Of a stretch of DNA of 64,000 bases, positions 44,561 through 53,175 are shown piece after piece. Within the stretch, counting starts at the first letter, position 1. The number at the start of each line of letters is the position of its first letter. Location of the stretch: the NCBI GenBank assembly GCA_017535315.1, contig JAFXUD010000062.1, positions 62,001 through 126,000 on the forward strand. Direction: 5' to 3'. The notes beneath the pieces are model-generated. The model was not told the DNA's origin, did no database searches, and was given only the letters and a program-made list of their open reading frames with translations. Source of the DNA: Victivallales bacterium (GTDB lineage Bacteria; Verrucomicrobiota; Lentisphaeria; Oligosphaerales; Oligosphaeraceae). A program made the translations under genes and the position numbers.

Positions 44561-46117
44561 ATGTCCCCTGAAGCCAACAATCCTCTCCAGGAGCTGCAAA
44601 AACGGCTGTCCAAGCTGGAGAATCTGAATCCAGACATCACCGCCAACGAGATGCACGAGCTGCTTTCGCTTGCCTCGCAGGCGGGCGAGGATGCTTTTGC
44701 CTCTGTTGCGGAGCAGACTGCACGCTTGGGGAAGATGTATCTGAAGTCCGATGTCAAGGTGATTGGGGAGACTATCATGCGGGATTACTTCAATGAGCTG
44801 GACAAAGGCGCCAAGCTCCTTCAGGACGCAGGCGAAATCATGCTCCCTTCCGCAGGGTTTCATCCCACTACCTTCAGCATGGCGTTGGTACCCGTTGAGC
44901 AAACTGAAGCCCTGGATTTCTGTAAGATTCTCAACCGCACCAGCGTTCCAAAGCCGCTTGTCAAGGCGGCGGATGCGTTCCGCCGCCGTAATCAGGTTGT
45001 CTCAACCGTCTTTGAAATTGCGTTGAAAGCACTATGGAAAATCAGTCCTGAACGCACAGAAAGTTGGATAATCGAGCTCTACAAAAAGCACGACGGTAAC
45101 TTGGACCCTGACATTGTTCGGGATACCCTATCCACCGCCCTCGCCTCCGACTATCATCTCTCCAAGGAGTTCATGGAATGGGTGATACGCTTTGCATCGG
45201 ACAACAATCTTCTGGAGTACTGGCCGAATGTCGTCCGCTTTGCAGACCGCGTCATCTGCCGCAACTCCCTCGTCAACTGGTTTGAAGTCAATAAGCCGCG
45301 CAATGCCCTGCTTTCACAATTGCGGCTCTACTCGCGTATCGGACAGCATGACGACGATACGATGATGGCGTGGAACAAGCGTGCCTTGGAGGAGATTGGT
45401 GGCTGTGTTCAGCGATTCATGTCCCTGGAGAAATCGGGTCTGGAAGCCAAATGGCGGAGCGCCGCGCTGGTTTCCGAACTGCGGCGCATTGCCGCCCTCT
45501 ATGTTCCTGTTCTTCTGACTTCCGATCAAATACTGGACTTGCCAGACGGCACGGACCAGCTGGCCATGGCCTTCATGGGACTTGCGGGGGAGACGCGCGA
45601 AAAATGGGAGGAAGCCCTCCAGAAATATGCCTATCGAGCCGTCCATCTCTCCTTCTTGCTTGATTTGAAGAGTGGACGCAAGCCTGTCGATACCATTCGC
45701 CGACTCACCTTCGGCGACAACGAGGCTTACCGAAAGGCATACGCTGAATTGGATTTGCTGACGGAAAAATTCGATTCCACCTGGCAGCGGGACAAGGTGT
45801 GCGAAATGCTCTCCGTCTTCTACGCCAGCTACCGCCGGCCGCAGATTCTTAGCTATGAAATAGCCAAGCGCTACAAGCAGCTGATGAGGCTCATCCACGA
45901 CGACTTTCTTTCCCAAAACCTGGATGTCACACAACTGGCCGAACTCCATGCTTTGGACATTCTCCCTGAGATCTCCTCCATCGCCGCCGAGGCGCGCAAA
46001 TATCTTGCCAAGCGGCGTGCCGAGGAAAATACCCTTGAACAACTGCTGGCCGCTAAAATCTCCTTCGAGCGATTTGTCCGCCAAAAGCGTGCGCAAGTCG
46101 CTATGCGCTGCCTGTAA
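44561..46117 (+). CDS. Uncharacterised alpha-helical protein
   Basis: I do not recognise this 518-aa protein. It has no signal peptide and no membrane segment. Predicted structure is helical throughout, starting with a coiled-coil-like N-terminus (LQELQKRLSKLENL), a helical solenoid (FEIALKALWKISPERTESW, DTLSTALASDYHLSKEFMEW) and a charged C-terminal helix (EARKYLAKRRAEENTLEQLL). Trp and Arg content is moderately high. There is no nucleotide-binding or catalytic motif. The start ATG lies just after a repeat array with no obvious ribosome-binding site. It follows the E1/PfkB operon but probably does not belong to that pathway. Confidence 0.75.
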   Translation: MSPEANNPLQELQKRLSKLENLNPDITANEMHELLSLASQAGEDAFASVAEQTARLGKMYLKSDVKVIGETIMRDYFNELDKGAKLLQDAGEIMLPSAGFHPTTFSMALVPVEQTEALDFCKILNRTSVPKPLVKAADAFRRRNQVVSTVFEIALKALWKISPERTESWIIELYKKHDGNLDPDIVRDTLSTALASDYHLSKEFMEWVIRFASDNNLLEYWPNVVRFADRVICRNSLVNWFEVNKPRNALLSQLRLYSRIGQHDDDTMMAWNKRALEEIGGCVQRFMSLEKSGLEAKWRSAALVSELRRIAALYVPVLLTSDQILDLPDGTDQLAMAFMGLAGETREKWEEALQKYAYRAVHLSFLLDLKSGRKPVDTIRRLTFGDNEAYRKAYAELDLLTEKFDSTWQRDKVCEMLSVFYASYRRPQILSYEIAKRYKQLMRLIHDDFLSQNLDVTQLAELHALDILPEISSIAAEARKYLAKRRAEENTLEQLLAAKISFERFVRQKRAQVAMRCL

Positions 46118-46169
46118 CTGCCACGTTGAAGCGCGCCGCCCAGGATCGGCGCTCCCGCCACGCTTGTTT

Positions 46170-46202
46170 CCTGTTCTGTCCCTGGCGCTTAAGCGCCAGG
46201 GA
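46170..46202 (+). repeat. Head-plus-hairpin repeat, copy f
   Basis: CCTGTTCTGT followed by a perfect 11-bp stem, CCCTGGCGCTTAAGCGCCAGGG. It lies between two convergent genes and may terminate both. Confidence 0.7.
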
Positions 46203-46208
46203 AGTGGG

Positions 46209-49200
46209 CTATTTCACCACCACTTTCTGGGTAATTTGAGAGCCATCCGCCAAGTTTGTAACGGTGAAGCTCCAATTGCCAGTGGGGGCGTTGGTAGGAA
46301 TATGGATTTCACGGGTGAAAACCCCATCCTCGGCCACCGCATAGCCTGATTCATCGGCTACATAATCATCGGCTCCCTGAATGGCAATCTTCACGGGGAT
46401 CAGCACATCTTTGTCAGGGGATGTTACAGCCAACTGGAAACGGGAGCCGCGCTTGGCGGAATCAGGCAGCCGCATGGCAAGCGCTGAAAGCGGCTTCTCC
46501 GTCACCAGAAATACCCTGCCGTCGTTGGTTTCGTATTGAACAGGGATGGTGGTCTTGTTGCCATCGCAGGTGTACGGCACGCTTTTGTGCTCAACTAGGT
46601 CATAGACGGCACCCGCCTTGCGGCGCAGAATGGCGTTGCCCTGGTTTGGTATTCCCTTTTCAAACACCAGACCATACTGCCCCACGTAATCCCCCGCTTG
46701 ACGCCTGTCGTTTATCACGAAAAGGTAGTCCGCCTGCTTCCACGAACGCACCAGCGTGAAGATGTCCGCCTTGTCTGAATCAGAGTAGGGCTGATAATAG
46801 CCAGCAAGGTCGTTGTGAAGTTTCTGCGCCGCTTTGCGGATGGCAGCATCGTCATCCACCGCCAAGTTCTTCCGATTGAATTCGGGCAACTGGAAATCGG
46901 CCAAGATGCCAGGCACCAGGTTCGCGTCACCTACAATCAGCCCGCCGCGCCTGTCAAACTCGCGCAGGGCAGCAAAACTCTCCTCGGTCAGTACGTCGCA
47001 TTCAGGCATGAGAATCACTTTGGTTTCAGGTGGAACGCCCTTTTCGATATCCTCCTCATACAGGACTTTGGGGTTCAGGTTTGCCAGCGTGGCCAGCGTA
47101 CCGTAGTCGTAGATTTTGCCATGCCATCCCCAGGTACCGCGTCCCGCGAATATCGTGGCAGCAAAGCTTTCCAGGACGGCGACTTCTGGCACACGTTCAG
47201 GCACGCGCCTGAAGAGCGGACCCAGCGGAACGGCAACCCTCTGGTACAAATTGCGTATCACCTCAATGGTACTTCCATTCGTAAACTGGTAGCCCTCGCC
47301 CAGCTTGCTCTGACCCATCTTTGCATTGTCGTAGAGAGTGCGGAGCGGATAGACGTCGATGCCGTCCAGACGGCGTGCAAAGCAGGTCCAAAGCGCTTCA
47401 CGCACCAGGTCAGGCGGCGTGGTGAAATAGGCCGTGTTGGGGCGGTCGGAAACCCAGGCGGGCGGGTTCGGCACCTCCTTGCCGATGGGGGCCAGTTTGC
47501 TGCGGTAGCTGATGCACTGGATGCTCGTGATGATGCCCTCCTGCCCCTTGGTGCCTGCAGCCATGTTCTGCTGCTCGGAGATGACGTAGTTGATGTTGTA
47601 GGGCTCTGGATAGACGTATGTCCATTGGCGGTTTAGGGTGACGGGGCCGCCGCTGCCGAACAGGGGCGGAACGCGCACGGCGGGCGCAAAGAAGGAACGG
47701 ACGGAATGCCCTGCGCCCTTGCAGAACGCCTCCGCCACATAACCTTGCAGGGGGTTCCAGCCGTCGCCGTCCCGCCAGAACCAGCGGTAGTACTCGAGAA
47801 TTGGATGATTGGAGGGAACCACGCGGCTGACAGGGAAATGCGGCAGGGTGTTGTAGTGCGGCCCCGTGCGCGAATCATCCACCTCAGGTGGAATCTCCTT
47901 GCCCGTATCCCGCCTGTATGCCTCGCGTGCGAGTGCGGAGAAGTTGGGATAGGAGCCATCGCGCACCTCGGAGGTAGTGGAGACAAGGTTGCAGGCAGGA
48001 TGCCTGCCGACCACGGAACCGTAGTTCATCGCGCCAGGCACGAGTTCTTCCTTGAGTTGCGGGTTTGAGGCCTCCAGTATTTTAACGTTCTTGGTCCCGT
48101 TCTTCTGCTCAACGGGGAATTTGGAGTAGAGTTTTCTGAAGGAACTGCCCTGCATGCACCAGGCGGTGCCGCGGAGACCATCCCGCAGATACTGGTCCAG
48201 CCGCTCATAGAGGGGCTGAGTAACGGTTTCTGGGGGCACCTGCTGCTGCATGTAGTAGCCATACCAACTGTTGATGGAGAGGTTTGTGAAGCCGACAGTC
48301 TTGATGTCATCGTAGAACAACTTGTCCTCAGACATGCCGCGAATCTGGTCGTTGTCGTATTTTTTGGGGCAGATGTCCAGCGTGAACCCATATTCATACG
48401 CCTCCTCTTGGCCGCCCGACAGCCTAAGCTTGCAAGAGTATTGTCCACAACGCAGGGAGGTGTTCACGGGCAAGGTGACGAGCATCTCTTGCGTTCCTGG
48501 CTCGGTGGCAAAGGGGAATTGACCACTGGTGATTTCCGACGACGGGGATGTTGTCGTTACCACTGCGCCAGCATATTTTTCGGGATTCCACACCCAGACC
48601 CGCAGGGTGGCGACGGCCTTCTCCTCATCGCGCACGAAGGCCATGCGGCCTTTGGGGATGACGCGCACCTTGACGGGTTCCAGTGCCTCCAGGGCGACCT
48701 TCTGGATGCTGCCCTCAAAGGGCTTGTGCAGCGAGGTGCCGCGGTCACCGATGACCAGCGTGTGCGTGGCGGGCGCAACAGGCAGTGTATCCGTGGATTC
48801 GTGGACGCTTGGCACACCATCCATCTCGAACTTCATAATTCCCGCGCCATCATATTCGGCAACCAATGTATGTGCTTTTCCAGCCTCCAGCTTATAGGCC
48901 TTAGACGAGTAGAGGCCAGTTTTGTCGCCATAGCCCAGGTGTGCTTTCACCGTGAAGGCATTGTTTTTGCCGCGTTCCAGCAGAATGAAGATGCCCTTGT
49001 GGCTCGCCGTCGGGGAAGGGGTTGGATTGTAGAAGGAGAGTTTGTTGTCGTAGAGCGCAAAACTGCGGTTTTCACGGGAGAAGGCCTTCTCCGAAAACTT
49101 GAAATCGACCGTCAAACGGAACGCCTGTGGCGAAAGCTCGGGGTAAATCATCTTTTTCGTGACGGCGCCTTCGGGCTTGTCGAACAGCGTTTCTGTGACG

Positions 49201-49361
49201 ACAAGGCCATCGGAGCCAATCTGGCTGGTGCCCTGCATGGTGAGCGGGAAGCGTCCATCCGTGGTAGTTGCCTGACTAGTCGTGAAGTCCCAGACGATAG
49301 GAGCGCTCTGCAGTGAAAGGCAGAAGATGAATCCAAACAGTATGCAAAGTTCCTTTTTCAT
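46209..49361 (-). CDS. Large secreted glycoside-hydrolase-like protein with LamG-like domain
   Basis: This 1050-aa protein has a signal peptide (MKKELCILFGFIFCLSLQSA). Residues about 20-210 look like a concanavalin/LamG-type beta-sandwich (LTVDFKFSEKAFSRENRSFALYDNKLS region and MKFEMDGVPSVHES). Residues about 320-760 resemble a glycosidase TIM barrel (FTNLSINSWYGYYMQQQ; FWRDGDGWNPLQGYVAEAF), followed by a GATase-like segment (ILMPECDVLTEESFAALREF, GGLIVGDANLVPG), as in family GH42-type proteins. The C-terminal 100 residues are an Ig-like/Big domain. The exact GH family and catalytic residues cannot be named. It is translationally coupled (ATGA) to the upstream HEAT/jelly-roll gene. Confidence 0.75.
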   Translation of the reverse strand: MKKELCILFGFIFCLSLQSAPIVWDFTTSQATTTDGRFPLTMQGTSQIGSDGLVVTETLFDKPEGAVTKKMIYPELSPQAFRLTVDFKFSEKAFSRENRSFALYDNKLSFYNPTPSPTASHKGIFILLERGKNNAFTVKAHLGYGDKTGLYSSKAYKLEAGKAHTLVAEYDGAGIMKFEMDGVPSVHESTDTLPVAPATHTLVIGDRGTSLHKPFEGSIQKVALEALEPVKVRVIPKGRMAFVRDEEKAVATLRVWVWNPEKYAGAVVTTTSPSSEITSGQFPFATEPGTQEMLVTLPVNTSLRCGQYSCKLRLSGGQEEAYEYGFTLDICPKKYDNDQIRGMSEDKLFYDDIKTVGFTNLSINSWYGYYMQQQVPPETVTQPLYERLDQYLRDGLRGTAWCMQGSSFRKLYSKFPVEQKNGTKNVKILEASNPQLKEELVPGAMNYGSVVGRHPACNLVSTTSEVRDGSYPNFSALAREAYRRDTGKEIPPEVDDSRTGPHYNTLPHFPVSRVVPSNHPILEYYRWFWRDGDGWNPLQGYVAEAFCKGAGHSVRSFFAPAVRVPPLFGSGGPVTLNRQWTYVYPEPYNINYVISEQQNMAAGTKGQEGIITSIQCISYRSKLAPIGKEVPNPPAWVSDRPNTAYFTTPPDLVREALWTCFARRLDGIDVYPLRTLYDNAKMGQSKLGEGYQFTNGSTIEVIRNLYQRVAVPLGPLFRRVPERVPEVAVLESFAATIFAGRGTWGWHGKIYDYGTLATLANLNPKVLYEEDIEKGVPPETKVILMPECDVLTEESFAALREFDRRGGLIVGDANLVPGILADFQLPEFNRKNLAVDDDAAIRKAAQKLHNDLAGYYQPYSDSDKADIFTLVRSWKQADYLFVINDRRQAGDYVGQYGLVFEKGIPNQGNAILRRKAGAVYDLVEHKSVPYTCDGNKTTIPVQYETNDGRVFLVTEKPLSALAMRLPDSAKRGSRFQLAVTSPDKDVLIPVKIAIQGADDYVADESGYAVAEDGVFTREIHIPTNAPTGNWSFTVTNLADGSQITQKVVVK

Positions 49362-50281
49362 TTCAGCACCTCCAATATGATACCCTTGTAGATACCGCCG
49401 GCCTGTTCAGCATCCTCGACCCGCACGACAATGCTGTTTTCTGCGCCCCAACGAAGCTCTTTTGTACAATCCACCTTGAACGGGATGTTCCACCCCCTGG
49501 TTCCCAAGTTGTGTTGTCCAACAAAGGTGCCGTTGACCCAGACCCAAGCCGCCTCGTCAACTCCAAGGAAATGGAGTTCGGAAGCCTGTGCGCCCTCTGG
49601 TTTTTCAGGCAGTTTTAGTTTCAGGCGATACCAGGCAATGCCATCGTAGGGAATGCCCTGCCGCTCCCAGGAGAGTCCGATGGAGATGGGGCGCCACTCC
49701 GAATCGTCTAATGTCTCCAAGAAGAAGGGCTTTTCGCCCCGATGTCCCATCTCGCTCTCGTCTGTCTTGAAGAGCCAGCCGTTCTTTGGCAATTCGATAG
49801 CCTTTAAAGTAACCACCTCATGGTCATTGGCGGGGTTGCTGGAGTAGAGCGTGACCTCTCTGAAAAAGTCAAAACCAAGAGCTCTGGAAGCCGCCTTGCG
49901 CACCTCGGATACCTTCGATGCCGCAAGCACCTTTTCTGCAATGGCTTCCCTTTCTCCCTTGTCCTCCAGGGCACGTGCCAATTCCACCACCATGATGCAG
50001 ACCTCGGGGGAATCATCTGCCACCATTTTGTGCATGACAGGAAGCGCACGCTTCCTGTCATGCATAAACAGCTCGTAAATGGCTATTCTGCGAATCTGGG
50101 CATCCCTGTCCTTTAGACCAAAAGCGACGGCCTTCTCGAATGTCTCCGCTGAATAAAGCAGTTTCTTGAAGGCCTTTCGGCGCAGCACTACATCCGAATT
50201 CTCTTGAAGGGTTGTCCAGCTCTCGTGACCAAACAAGCCAAACGCCCAAAAAAGGGCAAGAAACAGAATCGTTTTCTTCAT
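49358..50281 (-). CDS. Secreted HEAT-repeat plus galactose-binding-like protein
   Basis: This 307-aa protein has a signal peptide (MKKTILFLALFWAFGLFG), then HEAT-like helices (about 25-150: DAQIRRIAIYELFM, DDSPEVCIMVVELARALEDKGER), then a jelly-roll domain (about 165-305). In that domain, IAWYRLKLKLPEKPEGAQAS, FLGVDEAAWVWVNGTFVG and WNIPFKVDCT are typical of the GH2 N-terminal sugar-binding fold. No catalytic domain is present. It probably binds carbohydrate and assists the large secreted protein encoded immediately downstream, with which it overlaps by 4 bp. An element of the GGGTAG family lies in its leader. Confidence 0.78.
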   Translation of the reverse strand: MKKTILFLALFWAFGLFGHESWTTLQENSDVVLRRKAFKKLLYSAETFEKAVAFGLKDRDAQIRRIAIYELFMHDRKRALPVMHKMVADDSPEVCIMVVELARALEDKGEREAIAEKVLAASKVSEVRKAASRALGFDFFREVTLYSSNPANDHEVVTLKAIELPKNGWLFKTDESEMGHRGEKPFFLETLDDSEWRPISIGLSWERQGIPYDGIAWYRLKLKLPEKPEGAQASELHFLGVDEAAWVWVNGTFVGQHNLGTRGWNIPFKVDCTKELRWGAENSIVVRVEDAEQAGGIYKGIILEVLK

Positions 50282-50313
50282 AATGCTTTCCTGATTGAGT
50301 TTTCTTTAACGCT

Positions 50314-50409
50314 ATGTTCTGCAAAAGGGTAGGTTGTGTCTAGGTAAACTAGACAATCTAAAAAAACTAGAGTTTTTAGAAGAAACTACCCTCATGGCAA
50401 ATAGAACAT
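50314..50409. repeat. GGGTAG/CTACCC-framed structured element, copy B
   Basis: ATGTTCT (50314-50320) pairs with AGAACAT (50403-50409), and GGGTAG (50327-50332) with CTACCC (50386-50391). Inside are two hairpins, TGTCTAG-GTAAA-CTAGACA and CTAAAAA...TTTTTAG, so the whole can fold as a three-way junction. The frame matches copy A at 29546-29642; on the minus strand both read GAGGGTAGTTT and CTACCCTT. Confidence 0.7.
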
Positions 50410-50455
50410 TCATTGAAAAATTAAATATATATCAAATCAATGTTTTTTCAATGAA
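50409..50455. repeat. 12-bp inverted repeat
   Basis: TTCATTGAAAAA (50409-50420) and TTTTTCAATGAA (50444-50455) are perfect inverse copies around an AT-rich 23-nt spacer. It adjoins element B in the 413-bp divergent gap 50282-50694, which contains no gene. It may be an operator or transcript hairpin. Confidence 0.6.
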
Positions 50456-50694
50456 GTTTTTATGTTGATGAGCCTCTATGGCTCTCTGATAAAAACAGTC
50501 AGTTCTCCTTGTGTTTTGCCGATCCAATTTGTTGCACGGTATGGCACAAAAGAATAGGTTGTTTGCGGTGTAGTTTTCCCCTTCTAGAGGCACAAAAAAG
50601 CAATATATTCCCTTGATTCCTAAAAAACACAGCACATATTATTTCAATTATTATTTCAATATAGTATTTATCACGTCAACTATCGGAGAAAAAA

Positions 50695-53118
50695 ATGTTC
50701 CGTTCAACCATTCTTTTGGCTTTGGTCTGCTTCGCCACGCTGTCGGCAGGAGAACTCGTGCTGGTGGAAGGGGGAAAATCAGCCTATCAGATTGTCATCC
50801 CAGAACCTGAACTCCGCAAGGACGGTTCCAGGCAGCGCCAAACCGCCATGAGTGCCGCCTTCCTGCAGACAGGCGATCTTCTGCACGAGGCCTTCCAGCA
50901 GACCGCCGATGTGACGCTGGAGGTCGTCCCCGTTTCCAAACGCACGCCTGGCAGACCTGCCATCGTGGTTGGTGGCGTACAGGGCGATTTCGCCCACTGG
51001 GAACACCATGTCGAAGTGCGCGGAACCGACATTCTCCTCTATGGACGCGACTGCGACACCTACCCCAATGCCAAGCAATACACCAGCTACTGCGAACTTG
51101 GCTCCGTCAAGGCTGCTCTTTTCTTTCTGGAGGAGTTCCTGGGCGCGCACTTTGTCTTTCCTGGCAAGGATGGCAGGATTTGGAAAAAGAATGCCCGCAT
51201 AACCATCCCAATGGAAACGCATTTGATTCGCAAGCCCTTTGTCACTGGGTGTTCCAGCCGCTCGCAAGAGCTTTTCTTCGACCTGGCTACAAACAACTAC
51301 TACTGTCACTGGTATGGCACATACGGGGGCCATTCACATGACAAGGCGATTCCACTATCCATGCTGAAGGAGCACCCTGAATATGCGGCACTGAAGCAGG
51401 GAAAACGACCCATCCGCACCAGCTGCCAGCAATACTGCCTCTCCAATCCCGAGGTGCAGGAGATTATCTATCAGGAGCTGCTGTCGCATGTCGATAAGGG
51501 CTTTGAGATTGTGCAGCTCGGTCAGAGCGACGGCTACAATCCCTGCGAGTGTGAGGCGTGTGCTGCCATGTTCGGCATTGATGACCCAGGAGAGAAGCTA
51601 TGGATACTCCACAGGGGATATGCGGAACGCTTCCTGAAGGACCGTCCAGGCAAAAAACTGCAGATTCTTGCATACGGGCCGACACTTCATCCACCCAAGA
51701 CCTTCCAGGAGTTCCCTCCGAATGTCATCATCGAGCTGGCCCCCTATTCGCCTGCGCTTTTCCAGGAGTGGAAAAACATCCAGGTTCAATGCGGCTACGC
51801 CGCCTACCTCTATAATTGGGGTTGGTACCACGCAGAAGGCTTCACGCCCGTCAGCGACTCCGCCAAGCTGGCTATCCAGGCGCGTGACTTTTGGCGCGAC
51901 GGTTTCCACAGCCTCTACAAATGCGGCTATGGTACGCTTCATGCCCTTGAAGGCCCCTACTATTACCAGTGGGGACGGCAGCTGGAAGATGCCACGCGAG
52001 ACACAGCTGCACTCCGCCGTGAGTACTGCCTCGCCTACGGCAATGCACAGGAAACCATGTTAAAATTCCACGATTTGCTTGATTCGCGCCTTGCTCTAGG
52101 CAAATACGGGCAGGACGACTGGAATGAGGCGGTGATGAAGACCGATGCGGACGACCGCTTTGCTCGCCCTTCCGCCCTGATGGCTCTCCGTTATCCAACC
52201 GAGGTACTGGAACAGGTAGAAACCCTGCTGAAACAAGCGGAAGCTGAGAACGGGACAAAAACCGCGCCGATGGTTTTTGCGCGCTATGAATTCGACTATC
52301 TGAAGTTGACTGCCAGCGCCTGCAACGCCCTCTGGAAGTATCGTGCAGTCATGACCCAGGAGAATTATGCAACGCTAATGGATGCCGTAGTGGCGCGAAG
52401 CCAGTTTCTGGACAGCCTTCCCCTTGTCAAATCTGGAACGCCGCACTGCGCGGATGTTATGGGGATAAGCCTGTTTGGCTCTGCGGAGATGTCCGTGCTG
52501 CGCGAAGGCGGGCGTCTTCGCGGTCCGCTTGGCTGGCCCTTCAATGCCGATGCCGTCTGGATGCAGAAGGTCGGCATTGAGAACGCCTGTTCGCGCACTA
52601 TCCGACCAGGTCAGCCGCCACAGAATTTGCAGTGGAAACTGCTTTATGCACCCCAGCCTCCAGAGTTTATGGAGTTCCCCTGCAAACTTTCCGTGCAGGA
52701 TGACGATACAAATCTGACGGTCGTTTTTGAACTTCCTGACAGCCAGCAGGAGGAGGTGAAAAACACCTCTCTTTCCATCTTCATCGGCTCTGAACAAGAG
52801 TTTTACCGCATCAATCTACGGGCAAAAAACGGCTCATGCGCCCGATACAAGCGCGAAAAAACCAACGAGGAGAATGATGGCAACGGCGATCTCTTCAAGC
52901 AGGACGGTGCCTGCGGTTCCGCTCAGTGGGATGGAAAAAAGGTTACTGTCACCATCCCCTGGCATGCAATTGGCGGGAAAACACCCAGCAAACTGTTCAA
53001 CGCTTCCTGGACCTTCCCCCTCAAGTCAGGCAGTAACCTCCACTATATCTGGAACTACAATATTCGCCAGCGCGGCTGGCGAAACCTTACCGATGCCCAT
53101 GGCACACTTTTGTTGTAA
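50695..53118 (+). CDS. Secreted DUF4838-domain protein (glycoside hydrolase-like)
   Basis: This 807-aa protein has a signal peptide (MFRSTILLALVCFATLSAG) and the DUF4838 pattern. An alpha-glucuronidase-like N-terminal domain (about 20-190, with AALFFLEEFLGAHFVFPG) is followed by a central TIM-barrel-like part (about 210-450) containing LSNPEVQEIIYQELLSHV, QLGQSDGYNPCECEACAAM and LQILAYGPTLHPPKTF. A C-terminal beta domain (about 690-807) follows. Conserved Cys pairs (CECEAC) are typical. Family members are common in Lentisphaerota and Verrucomicrobiota polysaccharide loci; activity is not established. GGAG lies 9 nt before the ATG. Confidence 0.82.
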   Translation: MFRSTILLALVCFATLSAGELVLVEGGKSAYQIVIPEPELRKDGSRQRQTAMSAAFLQTGDLLHEAFQQTADVTLEVVPVSKRTPGRPAIVVGGVQGDFAHWEHHVEVRGTDILLYGRDCDTYPNAKQYTSYCELGSVKAALFFLEEFLGAHFVFPGKDGRIWKKNARITIPMETHLIRKPFVTGCSSRSQELFFDLATNNYYCHWYGTYGGHSHDKAIPLSMLKEHPEYAALKQGKRPIRTSCQQYCLSNPEVQEIIYQELLSHVDKGFEIVQLGQSDGYNPCECEACAAMFGIDDPGEKLWILHRGYAERFLKDRPGKKLQILAYGPTLHPPKTFQEFPPNVIIELAPYSPALFQEWKNIQVQCGYAAYLYNWGWYHAEGFTPVSDSAKLAIQARDFWRDGFHSLYKCGYGTLHALEGPYYYQWGRQLEDATRDTAALRREYCLAYGNAQETMLKFHDLLDSRLALGKYGQDDWNEAVMKTDADDRFARPSALMALRYPTEVLEQVETLLKQAEAENGTKTAPMVFARYEFDYLKLTASACNALWKYRAVMTQENYATLMDAVVARSQFLDSLPLVKSGTPHCADVMGISLFGSAEMSVLREGGRLRGPLGWPFNADAVWMQKVGIENACSRTIRPGQPPQNLQWKLLYAPQPPEFMEFPCKLSVQDDDTNLTVVFELPDSQQEEVKNTSLSIFIGSEQEFYRINLRAKNGSCARYKREKTNEENDGNGDLFKQDGACGSAQWDGKKVTVTIPWHAIGGKTPSKLFNASWTFPLKSGSNLHYIWNYNIRQRGWRNLTDAHGTLLL

Positions 53119-53175
53119 AAAAGACCGCCTCCGTTGTGCACCAGCTTATTCCAAATAAGTAAAAGATTGAAAAGG

